A stretch of 12,685 nt of DNA from Bradyrhizobium sp. Lineage in GTDB: Bacteria > Pseudomonadota > Alphaproteobacteria > Rhizobiales > Xanthobacteraceae. Location: assembly GCA_028290165.1 (NCBI GenBank), contig JAQGKJ010000776.1:1-12685 (forward strand), read 5' to 3'. The notes beneath the pieces were generated by a model. The model was not told where the DNA came from. It made no database searches and saw only the letters and a program-made list of their open reading frames with translations. Both the position numbers and the translations under genes were made by a program. How positions within the stretch are numbered: position 1 is the first letter of the stretch; each line of letters begins with the position of its first letter. Shown here in pieces: positions 1-6,420 of this stretch.

Positions 1-635
1 ATCGGCCGCCTCCCTGTTTCTGTTTGTTCGTTTGATTAAAAAGAGACTTGCCCAGCCGCCACAAATCTTAGCTAAATTTTTGTCGCAGCGCTGCATGCGA
101 ACATGGCATGGGAGCCATGCGGATCCAGCGGAATCTTTTTGATGATCGTTGCTCCGCCGAGTCCGCTCTCCGACCCTTCGATCAACAAAGTCGACGTGAT
201 GACGCCGTTCCTGATCGGTCAATTGTGCGCCGCGAAAAATGGAACTCTAGCTGCGACCGCCAATTTCGCTATCGAGTTCGAGTCATATTTGATGTGCGCA
301 GTGTCGGCGTCGTCGAGGACATGCGCGCGAAATATCTGATTGGTCACTTCGAGTTCTCGCGAAGCCGATATCCTTTGATCATCCGATTCGAAAGCGGCGC
401 GCGCCGCAAAATCTCACGACGGTCCGTCGCATAGCGGACGCATCGAGACCGCGGCACGCGCGATATGCCGCTCTCACTCGCCGTTGCCTGTCGTGGAACC
501 AGCAACTCCGATTTTTTCAAGCCCGATAGTCGATGGAAACAAAAGGATTTGACTCAAAGTCGAATTGTAACGCAATCTTAGCGTCAAGCTCAGCGAAGCG
601 TCTCGGGTGGGGGCTGCTGGAACGGAACCGGGTGG
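1..635. other. Intergenic region, no supported gene
   Basis: This stretch left of the pilin promoter has short open frames on both strands, but none has a convincing ribosome binding site or a protein-like composition. The longest, 108-434 plus, is very arginine-rich and lacks a Shine-Dalgarno sequence. Short dyads are visible: GCATGG/CCATGC at 106-120, a perfect 14-base palindrome at 394-407 (GCGGCGCGCGCCGC), and TTTGACT-CAA-AGTCGAA at 548-564. An AT-rich start (about 30-85) may be an end-of-gene or promoter region for something outside the window. I see no RNA gene here. Confidence 0.5.
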
Positions 636-651
636 TGGCAACAAGAATGCC
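636..651 (+). promoter_or_regulatory. Candidate sigma-54 (-24/-12) promoter of flp
   Basis: The sequence TGGCAACAAGAATGCC has GG at 637-638 and GC at 649-650, separated by exactly ten bases, which is the invariant spacing of RpoN promoters (TGGCACG-N4-TTGCA). The -24 half matches TGGCA; the -12 half matches TGC. Transcription would start near 662, giving a leader of about 37 bases that includes the flp ribosome binding site at 686-690. A motif this loose is expected once or twice by chance in a window of this size, so the support is mainly its position. No sigma-54 activator gene is present in the window. Confidence 0.35.
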
Positions 652-698
652 GCTCGCATCGCAAAAATCAGAGTGATTTCCAAACGGGAGATCTCGTT

Positions 699-893
699 AT
701 GCGCGAGGCCATCGAAGTTCTCAAAAGTTTCGCTAAAGACGAAGACGGAGCAGCCCTCATCGAATATACCGTGCTACTGGGTGTACTCGTGGTCGCTGTC
801 ATCGCCACCATCGGTTTGGTAGGCACCTGGGTTAAAGGTCAGTGGACGAGCCTATGTACGGCAGTTGGCACGGCAACGAGCACGGGCTGCTGA
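699..893 (+). CDS. flp: Flp-type (type IVb) major pilin precursor
   Basis: This 64-residue prepilin is the subunit of the Tad/Flp pilus fibre. A short charged leader (residues 1-17, ending DEDG) is followed by the processing site G17|A18. The mature start is AALIEY, giving the Flp signature Glu at +5 and Tyr at +6. A single hydrophobic helix runs to about residue 45, and the mature protein is about 47 residues. The tail has two cysteines (C53 and C64, the last residue), which could form a disulfide. The ATG at 699 has GGGAG at 686-690, eight bases upstream. It is the first gene of the plus-strand module and is separated from cpaB by 415 bases, which fits separate high expression of the pilin. 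The substrate peptidase CpaA is encoded at 4338-4901 on the other strand. Confidence 0.93.
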   Translation: MREAIEVLKSFAKDEDGAALIEYTVLLGVLVVAVIATIGLVGTWVKGQWTSLCTAVGTATSTGC

Positions 894-1308
894 GCATCCT
901 GTTCGCCTGTGTCACTTCCCGGACACACTTCGTGCACTGCGCAACTGAGAGCAACTCGTTGGTCGCATCGCGGTTCACGAAGGCGCGTGGATCTCAGCCA
1001 CTAAGACTCAAGGGGACACGCACCTTGGCGAAGCGGAACCGTTTGATCGCGGTTTCGTGGCATTGAGCGACTACGTCAACCGGGCCAGCTTGAACGTCGG
1101 CGCCGGCGTTGTGCTGCGCTTTGTCGTAGTCATCGAAATGTAATGTAGCCATTTTGCAACTTTCAGATTTTTTATGCCGACGCATTGGCTCGCCCGTCGA
1201 AAAATAATGGCGCGCGCTCCCTTATAGTGTTGAGCTAAGGACCGGATCGCGGGAGTTGACGATTTATTCCTGTGATTTCGTGATGAGGAAACGTGGAGGT
1301 ACGCGAAC
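894..1308. other. flp-cpaB gap with a startless coding-like stretch
   Basis: This 415-base gap has three parts. The first (894-948) contains a weak hairpin, TGTGTC/GACACA at 908-927, without a T run, so it is not a clear terminator. The second (949-1143) is the coding-like remnant listed separately. The third (1144-1308) is AT-richer, with a TATAGT hexamer at 1223-1228 lacking a matching -35, and TGGCTCGCCCGTCGAA at 1186-1201, which resembles a -24/-12 element but has GA in place of GC at -12. A cpaB promoter probably lies in this third part; I cannot fix it. Confidence 0.5.
949..1143 (+). pseudogene. Possible gene remnant, startless open frame
   Basis: After a TGA at 946-948, this frame runs 64 codons to a TAA at 1141-1143 with no ATG, GTG or TTG near its beginning; the first in-frame candidates are GTG at 1057 and TTG at 1063. 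The peptide begins EQLVGRIAVHEGAWISATK and ends LNVGAGVVLRFVVVIEM. It reads like real protein: mixed composition, G-rich first codon positions, and by my count 44 of 64 codons ending in G or C. I do not recognise the family. The simplest reading is the 3' end of a gene whose 5' part was lost, or that carries a frameshift or stop. A chance open frame is the alternative. Antisense frames over it look worse. Confidence 0.3.
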
Positions 1309-2184
1309 GTGCGTACTAGCAGTATCATCCTTTCGATAGCCGCGGTTGTGATGGGCGCCATTGCGTCACTTCTCGTGCTCTCATGGCTGCGAAGCCAGAG
1401 CCACGAGGCGACGCGGGAAGTTCGCGGGACGATCGTGGTTGCGGCTGCTCAGCTCGGTCTCGGCGTAACGCTTACCGAGGATAACCTCGCCGAGATCGCG
1501 TGGGCCGCGACCACGCTGCCCGAAGGCGCGTTCGCAACCAAACACGAACTGCTCAAGGATGGCCGTCGCGTTGTACTAGCGTCGTTGGAACGCAATGAGC
1601 CGGTGCTGCGCGGCAAAATCACCTTGCCCGGCCAGCCCGGTTCACTGTCGTCGGTGCTCGAGGATGGCAAACGCGCCGTCACCGTGCGGGTTGACGACGT
1701 GCGGGGTGTTGCGGGCTTCATACGGCCTAACGATCGTGTGGATGTCGTCCTCATCAGGACCGAAGGGAACTCCAACGCTTCAAGCTACTCCGATCTCATT
1801 CTCCAGCAGGTGAAGGTGCTCGCTGTGGATCAGCTCACGGGTGAACGGAACGAACAGGCGACCGTTGCCAAGGCTGTCACCCTCGAAGTCACGGCGGTTG
1901 AGGCGCAGAAAGTCCTGCTTGCGACAAATATCGGCAAGCTGTCATTGATCCTGAGGCAAGCTGGCCCAGGTAGCCCCGAGGAAAACCGCCGGGTGACCGA
2001 GCGCGATCTTGCCGCCCAGGCCGAACTCCCTCCACCGCCACAAAAGAAGCTCCCGGCCGACCCGCCTCCGCCGCCGCCCGCCGCGATTCCAGCCCGACGT
2101 TCCGATACGGCAACGGTCTCGATCCTGCGAGGCTTGAAACGCGAGGAATACACCGTGATGCAGGACGGAAGACTGAGAGAATAG
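1309..2184 (+). CDS. cpaB: CpaB/RcpC Flp pilus assembly protein
   Basis: This 291-residue protein is the periplasmic partner of the Tad secretin, thought to stabilise or gate the outer-membrane channel. An N-terminal hydrophobic segment (residues 5-27) anchors or exports it. A SAF-like domain follows (about 38-103), then the conserved CpaB/RcpC region (about 122-218; VTVRVDDVRGVAGFIRPNDR and the stretch ending in SLILRQAG). Residues 241-258 form a proline-rich tract (PPPPQKK, then six prolines) before a short tail. The start is GTG at 1309 with GGAGG at 1295-1299, nine bases upstream. The secretin gene follows after 109 bases on the same strand. Length and domain order are normal for the family. 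Confidence 0.93.
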   Translation: MRTSSIILSIAAVVMGAIASLLVLSWLRSQSHEATREVRGTIVVAAAQLGLGVTLTEDNLAEIAWAATTLPEGAFATKHELLKDGRRVVLASLERNEPVLRGKITLPGQPGSLSSVLEDGKRAVTVRVDDVRGVAGFIRPNDRVDVVLIRTEGNSNASSYSDLILQQVKVLAVDQLTGERNEQATVAKAVTLEVTAVEAQKVLLATNIGKLSLILRQAGPGSPEENRRVTERDLAAQAELPPPPQKKLPADPPPPPPAAIPARRSDTATVSILRGLKREEYTVMQDGRLRE

Positions 2185-2293
2185 GACGGAGTCTCGACAA
2201 ACTATCTCCGGAGCTTGTTTTGAGTTCGCGCAACAAGAACGCGAGATCACCGTTTGCCGGCCTGATGCTGACAATGAAGGAGGGGGCTTTGCG

Positions 2294-3862
2294 ATGTGGA
2301 TGAGTTTTTGCGGTGGGGCGGGGCCCGGTTCTCTCGATTCCGTGTACTCCTATCGGCGGGGAATCGCAATTTTCGGGTTAGCCGCCATAATGGGGTTTTT
2401 GCTTTTTGCCAATGCGCAGAAGGCTGAAGCCCAAGGCACTCGCGCTGTGGAGAGCGAAACCAGACCGGTGGTACGACATATATCGGTAACGCTGTTCAAA
2501 TCGCGCACCTTGCGAATTGATAAGCCGTTCGCGACCGCCATCATTGCCGCGCCCGAGATCGCCGACATACTCCCGATGTCGGACAGGTCGCTTTACGTAC
2601 AGGCCAAGAAAATCGGCACGACCAATATATCGATATTCGATGCGAGCATGCAGGTGATCGGCGTCCTTGATGTAGAGGTGACGCCAGATACTGGAAACCT
2701 CCGCGAAAAAATCGGTGCGAGCACCAGCGGCGGCAGCATTCATGTTTCCAGCAATAACGGCCAGGTGGTGTTGAGCGGCGAGGCGCGGGACGCGGTCGCC
2801 GCCGACCGCGCCGTGTCAGTCGCCAAGGGCTTGTCGCCCGAGACGCCGATCGTCAACGCGATGAGGGTCGCGTCCTCGCAGCAAGTGATGCTGAAGGTTC
2901 GGTTTCTCGAAGTGTCGCGTTCCGCGGACCGGGAGCTTGGCTTCAACTGGTTCGTCGGCAACAATGGTCGAGGTATCACGACTGGCGCGCAAAGTCCGGT
3001 GATCGGTCAGGCCCCCGGAAGCGGAGCACCAGGAACAGGAAGCGGAATTCCGCTGTTTACGACGATCGGCTCGCTGGCTGGAACAACGGCGAGCCCATTT
3101 GGTGTTGCGATTGCGAATCTCGTCAACCACGGCGGTACCACCGTTGATTTGATGGTAAACGCTCTTGAAACCAAGGGCCTGATCCGCAGACTTGCCGAGC
3201 CTGATCTGGTTGCGCTCTCCGGCGACACGGCGAGTTTTTTGGCGGGAGGCGAATTTCCGGTGCCAGTGGTGCAACCCGGCAGCACTGGGACCGCTCCTTT
3301 GATCACCGTCGATTATAAACGTTTCGGCGTCGAGTTGACATTCATGCCCACCGTGCTCGCCAGCGGCGTCATCAACCTGCGTTTGGCACCCTCGGTCAGC
3401 GAACTCGATTTCACCAATGCGGTGCTGGTCTCCGGTTTTCGGATCCCGGCCCTGACCAAGCGAGAGGCGCGAACGACCATTGAACTGCGCGATGGCCAAA
3501 GTTTCGCCATTGCCGGCCTACTTCAGGCCAATAATCGCGGCGATATTTCGCAACTGCCCTGGATTGGCTCTGTACCCATATTGGGAACGCTATTTCGCAG
3601 TACAGGGTATCAACAAGACGAAACCGACCTCGTGGTTATCGTCACGCCACATTTAGTCCGACCGGCAGCCCCGGGTCAGCAGATTGCCTCGCCACTCGAT
3701 TCGCGGCTGCCTGGGAACGACGTCGATGCTTTCCTGATGGGTCAACTGGAGAGAAAGAAAAAAGTGGCGGATTATGTCAGCAGTGGGGGCGACGTTCAGG
3801 GGCCCTACGGTCACATCATCGAGGTCGAGCCAGCTTCGGACGGCCCCGTTTTCAAGAGGTGA
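2294..3862 (+). CDS. cpaC: CpaC/RcpA outer-membrane secretin of the Tad pilus
   Basis: This 522-residue secretin forms the outer-membrane pore through which the Flp fibre leaves the cell. It has a long N-region and a signal peptide (hydrophobic core about 23-40, likely cleavage near AEAQ at 44-47). A pilus-secretin N-domain follows (about 58-130; FKSRTLRIDKPFATAIIAAP), then a BON-like domain (about 131-192; VVLSGEARDAVAADRAV). After a Gly/Pro/Ser-rich linker (223-255) comes the secretin core (about 283-455), with LSGDTASFLAGGEFPVPV and the closing block SVPILGTLFRSTGYQQDETD. The ATG at 2294 is supported by AAGGAGG at 2277-2283. The stop is followed seven bases later by the next gene, so the two are almost certainly co-transcribed. 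Confidence 0.95.
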   Translation: MWMSFCGGAGPGSLDSVYSYRRGIAIFGLAAIMGFLLFANAQKAEAQGTRAVESETRPVVRHISVTLFKSRTLRIDKPFATAIIAAPEIADILPMSDRSLYVQAKKIGTTNISIFDASMQVIGVLDVEVTPDTGNLREKIGASTSGGSIHVSSNNGQVVLSGEARDAVAADRAVSVAKGLSPETPIVNAMRVASSQQVMLKVRFLEVSRSADRELGFNWFVGNNGRGITTGAQSPVIGQAPGSGAPGTGSGIPLFTTIGSLAGTTASPFGVAIANLVNHGGTTVDLMVNALETKGLIRRLAEPDLVALSGDTASFLAGGEFPVPVVQPGSTGTAPLITVDYKRFGVELTFMPTVLASGVINLRLAPSVSELDFTNAVLVSGFRIPALTKREARTTIELRDGQSFAIAGLLQANNRGDISQLPWIGSVPILGTLFRSTGYQQDETDLVVIVTPHLVRPAAPGQQIASPLDSRLPGNDVDAFLMGQLERKKKVADYVSSGGDVQGPYGHIIEVEPASDGPVFKR

Positions 3863-3869
3863 GGTCGCA

Positions 3870-4211
3870 ATGTTGAAAATCACTTCCCTCGCAGGAATTC
3901 TGGCCGGTCAGGCCGCCGTTATGTGTTGTCTCGCGTTGCCTTGGGATGATCCCTTTGAGCAATATTTTCAGCGCAAGGACACCGTTACACTCGGTGCTGG
4001 AAACGCGAAGGAGGTCAATTCCGTGACTCACGTGATCGACCCGTGGCCGCGGTACGTCGGCGACACCCGGATTCCCGGGGATGGTGGGCGCATGGCGGGA
4101 GCCGTCGAACGCTATCGTGACGTCAGCAAACTCCCCAGAGCGCCAAAGCCAATCTCGCCCGAACTCGGCGCGACCACCAACTTTCAAGTCCCCAGCGGCC
4201 AAAACCAGTAA
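3870..4211 (+). CDS. Small secreted or anchored protein of the pilus operon
   Basis: This 113-residue protein has no domain I can name. An N-terminal hydrophobic segment (residues 4-23) suggests a signal peptide or anchor; two cysteines (19-20) lie in it but do not form a good lipobox. The remainder is a compact polar region with YFQRKDTVTLGAGNAKEVN, HVIDPWPRYVGDTRIPG and AVERYRD, followed by a Pro-rich tail. I recall similar proteins next to Tad secretins in Bradyrhizobium-type loci, from memory only. The ATG at 3870 has GAGG at 3861-3864, overlapping the cpaC stop, so translation is likely coupled. It occupies the position where CpaD is usually found, but it is shorter and has no visible CpaD similarity. 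It closes the plus-strand module. Confidence 0.8.
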   Translation: MLKITSLAGILAGQAAVMCCLALPWDDPFEQYFQRKDTVTLGAGNAKEVNSVTHVIDPWPRYVGDTRIPGDGGRMAGAVERYRDVSKLPRAPKPISPELGATTNFQVPSGQNQ

Positions 4212-4276
4212 GACCCAAGACGCTGAACAAGTGTATCGGCTTCGCGATCGCCGTCTGGCTTCGGCTGGAAAAGCCT

Positions 4277-4308
4277 TGGTTTCATCCTTGGCCCTGCGAA
4301 ACCATTTT
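4277..4308 (+). terminator. Hairpin with T run between convergent operons
   Basis: A perfect seven-base inverted repeat, TGGTTTC (4277-4283) and GAAACCA (4298-4304), encloses a 14-base loop and is followed by TTTT at 4305-4308. It lies 65 bases after the last plus-strand stop and 33 bases beyond the cpaA stop on the other strand. Read on the minus strand, the same arms are followed within a few bases by AGGCTTTTCC, so it may act in both directions. The stem is AT/GC mixed and the loop long, so strength is uncertain. Confidence 0.4.
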
Positions 4309-4337
4309 GACCTACTCCGCACATAGTCCGGGTTTGG

Positions 4338-4901
4338 CTAACGGGATGGGCTAAGCTGCTCCTGCAGGTTCTGAATAGTCAGGTTCGGCAGATCAGTTTG
4401 CGCCGTACCAGGCCAAAAAGCGAACCGCCAGGGCCCGGGCTCCAGGCATCCCGACATGAAGCTAACGATCAACGCAGCGGCGATCGACGGGGCAAAGGGA
4501 ATGCGCTTGCGGCCACGATGCTCTTGTACCTGAGCCCATCCGAATTTCACGACAATCAGGTGGATGACTATGGAAACGGTGAGAAAAATCGCAAACATGA
4601 GGGCGCATTCGATGCCGACCCACAGGAAAGCGACCGCAAGCAATTTGACGTCGCCGCCGCCCATCATGCCCCGTGAATAATAGTAGAGCATGATGACGAG
4701 CATGAAGATGGCGAAGCCAATATTCCAAGGAATGCCGACCCATCGTCCCGATAAAACGGCAAACAGGACATAGAGGCCGGCAAGACAAAGCACCAGTTCA
4801 TTGCGGATCTTGAATTCTTTCAGATCCGTCCGTGCCACATAAAACAATGTTGCCGTGGTAACGACCAGCACAATATGGGCGGAGACCGGAGCAGGCGCCA
4901 T
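4338..4901 (-). CDS. cpaA: Prepilin peptidase CpaA/TadV (A24 aspartic protease)
   Basis: This 187-residue inner-membrane enzyme cleaves the leader of the Flp prepilin after the glycine and may methylate the new N-terminus. With the ATG at 4901, the two catalytic aspartates are visible: D26 in ARTDLKEFKIRNEL and D84 in the GxGD-type motif MGGGDVKLLA. Several hydrophobic segments surround them. It is the short TadV/CpaA form without the cysteine-rich N-domain of PilD. A GTG one codon upstream (4904) is an alternative start. The ATG overlaps the TGA of the upstream gene (TGATG), and no strong ribosome site is seen, which suggests translational coupling. In many alphaproteobacteria cpaA directly follows flp; here it is the last gene of the opposite operon. 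Confidence 0.93.
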   Translation of the reverse strand: MAPAPVSAHIVLVVTTATLFYVARTDLKEFKIRNELVLCLAGLYVLFAVLSGRWVGIPWNIGFAIFMLVIMLYYYSRGMMGGGDVKLLAVAFLWVGIECALMFAIFLTVSIVIHLIVVKFGWAQVQEHRGRKRIPFAPSIAAALIVSFMSGCLEPGPWRFAFWPGTAQTDLPNLTIQNLQEQLSPSR

Positions 4902-5401
4902 CACTGACCGTCGCGCACCGCGCGAAAATAAGCAATGTGCGATGCGGCGAACGAAGGCAGCGTAGCTGCAAGCAGAGCTATGAACATGCAGAGATCGGAA
5001 CCGGATGGCATGGTCATGATTGACGAATGGTAGCTAGCTTTTGCCAATGAGGCCGCCTGCGGCGGCGTTTCAACGAGATACCACGCGTAGGCCAGAAAGG
5101 CCACGTAGAGAAAACTCAAATTGCTGGCAAGGGGAAGCAGCGGACGACAATTGAAAACCAGTCCTAGACAGGTGGTCACAAACATCGGCATCACGATAAA
5201 AAATTGAAGGTATTGGATACCGACGTGACTGCTTAGAAGATAGTAGCTCTTTTGAAAGATCCCGAATACCCGCAGATTGACGAACCAAAGGATTTCCGAC
5301 GAGGGCGAATGGGATAGCGCCCAGGCCGCGCCTTCGGCGCCCAAAACCGCGACGAAGAGGCAAACTGGGCCGACAACCTGCAGTTTTGCGAGGCGCGTCA
5401 T
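4901..5401 (-). CDS. Unrecognised four-helix membrane protein in the pilus operon
   Basis: This 166-residue protein belongs to no family I recognise. It has about four hydrophobic segments (roughly 9-29, 64-84, 92-110 and 135-155). The loops include SHSPSSEILWFVNLRVFGIF and a stretch with ETPPQAASLAKASYHSS. The stop overlaps the cpaA start by one to four bases, so it belongs to the same transcript and its product probably sits in the inner membrane near CpaA. The ATG at 5401 is the only possible start before an in-frame stop, yet the GGAGG at 5402-5406 touches the ATG with no spacer, which is unusual and may mean weak initiation. A hairpin with a T run lies just upstream (5419-5441). No pilus function can be assigned from sequence alone. 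Confidence 0.75.
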   Translation of the reverse strand: MTRLAKLQVVGPVCLFVAVLGAEGAAWALSHSPSSEILWFVNLRVFGIFQKSYYLLSSHVGIQYLQFFIVMPMFVTTCLGLVFNCRPLLPLASNLSFLYVAFLAYAWYLVETPPQAASLAKASYHSSIMTMPSGSDLCMFIALLAATLPSFAASHIAYFRAVRDGQ

Positions 5402-5418
5402 CCTCCAAGGCTGTAATT

Positions 5419-5441
5419 AAAAATGCTTTACCGTTGGTAAA
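5419..5441 (-). terminator. Candidate intra-operon terminator or attenuator
   Basis: Read on the minus strand, TTTACC-AAC-GGTAAA (5441-5427) forms a perfect six-base stem with a three-base loop, followed by GCA and five Ts (5423-5419). It lies 16 bases after the PAP2-like stop and 17 bases before the ATG of the next gene. The stem is short and AT-rich, so it is likely to be leaky at best and would reduce rather than abolish expression of the two downstream genes, including cpaA. Confidence 0.35.
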
Positions 5442-5457
5442 CCGTGGAGCTTGCGGC

Positions 5458-6420
5458 TTAGCAGGGCGTCGGCAAGGCGGCTCGCCACAGACCGCGCTGG
5501 AACGCGCAGCACAATCTCCGAACTGCCAGGATGGCGAGAATAGCCAAGGAGACGCCGGCGACGACGTCGATAAAGTAATGGCCGCCATCGATCGGCGTGG
5601 ACAGAAGCAGCAACACATTACAGATGAGCGCGATCGGTCGCATCCACCTGATGGTCCACAACGCCCACAGATAAAGCATCGCTCCGGCGGCGTGGAAGCT
5701 GGGAAACGTCACAATGCCTGTGAGTTGCCCGATCTCCAGAACCCGCATCTTACCTTCGCGCAGAAGAGGCAGGTGTCGCATGTGGTCGAAATCGTCGACC
5801 GGATGCAAATGAGGGTAATCGGAAGGAGACAGACCCAGAAAAGCGTAAGCTCCGGTGGCTGGCAAAAATGCCGAGATGACCACGGTCAGCATCACCGTGA
5901 GGAGGAAGGCTAAGCTGAATTGGTAAGCGCGCGCCACGTCGCCGGACAGGCACAGGAATATCGGGATCAGCAGCGGCTGCCACGAAAACATGCGGTAACC
6001 GAAGTTGCAGATGTTGCCAAGTCTATGCCGGTCAACCGCATTCAGATACGATCTCCAATCGAGACCGAAAAATTGGTCGAACGCGAACAGGTTTTTGTCC
6101 TGCAACGGGTAGTCTAGCGAGGCCGCGATATAAGCGAGAGGGGCGATCAGCATCGAAGCCGCGATGAGCTGCGACAGCACGTTGGCGGCGTGCGAGACAT
6201 TCGGCCACCGGGCAGACCCTTTCCACAGCAGAACGAACGACAGCGGCGCCAGGGTGCTCGCCAAACCGGCCATGATGATCACGATCGGATCAGACGCCCT
6301 GAGAACGAAATCGGTGTTAGCCAGGACGGCGACGAGCAAAACCGCCGCGGCGGACACCAGGCACCAATTGACGGTGAGAAGACGGCCTTCGACGGTTGAA
6401 TTCACGGTCGGAACCGGCAA
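5458..6420 (-). CDS. PAP2-superfamily membrane phosphatase/phosphotransferase
   Basis: This 320-residue integral membrane protein has several hydrophobic segments and two PAP2 active-site motifs near its C-terminus. These are FPSFHAA (239-245, His243) and STPIDGGHYFIDVVAG (274-289, catalytic His281 with Asp285). The KxxxxxxRP first motif of classical PAP2 enzymes is not visible, which points to the PAP2_3 or inositol-phosphorylceramide-synthase-like branch acting on lipid phosphates or headgroups. The exact substrate is unknown. The open frame starts with TTG at 6420, directly abutting the TGA of tadD (TGATTG); GTG at 6405 is an alternative. Neither has a clear ribosome site, so re-initiation after tadD is likely. 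Its place between tadD and cpaA ties it to the pilus operon, though it is not a core Tad component. Confidence 0.85.
   Translation of the reverse strand: MPVPTVNSTVEGRLLTVNWCLVSAAAVLLVAVLANTDFVLRASDPIVIIMAGLASTLAPLSFVLLWKGSARWPNVSHAANVLSQLIAASMLIAPLAYIAASLDYPLQDKNLFAFDQFFGLDWRSYLNAVDRHRLGNICNFGYRMFSWQPLLIPIFLCLSGDVARAYQFSLAFLLTVMLTVVISAFLPATGAYAFLGLSPSDYPHLHPVDDFDHMRHLPLLREGKMRVLEIGQLTGIVTFPSFHAAGAMLYLWALWTIRWMRPIALICNVLLLLSTPIDGGHYFIDVVAGVSLAILAILAVRRLCCAFQRGLWRAALPTPC

Noticed and set aside
394..407. Perfect palindrome GCGGCGCGCGCCGC
   Set aside because: Low-complexity GC alternation; with no T run or neighbouring gene end it gives no basis for a terminator or operator call.
103..434. Two overlapping plus-strand open frames (103-339 and 108-434)
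   Set aside because: No ribosome site, and the longer one is strongly arginine-rich with no domain-like pattern. Neither resembles a protein I know; the region is better left as intergenic.
64..582. Nine-base repeat AATCTTAGC at 64-72 and 574-582
   Set aside because: Too short to separate from chance in a window of this size, and the flanks do not match.
607..822. Plus-strand open frame overlapping flp in another frame
   Set aside because: It is out of frame with the clear pilin gene and its peptide is of low quality; it also covers the likely promoter.
842..1066. Plus-strand open frame running from inside flp into the gap
   Set aside because: It overlaps the pilin and the better coding-like frame 949-1143, and its composition is not protein-like.
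2816..3499. Long minus-strand frame (227 codons) inside cpaC
   Set aside because: It lies wholly antisense to the secretin core, is rich in Arg/Gln/His, and reflects codon bias of the real gene.
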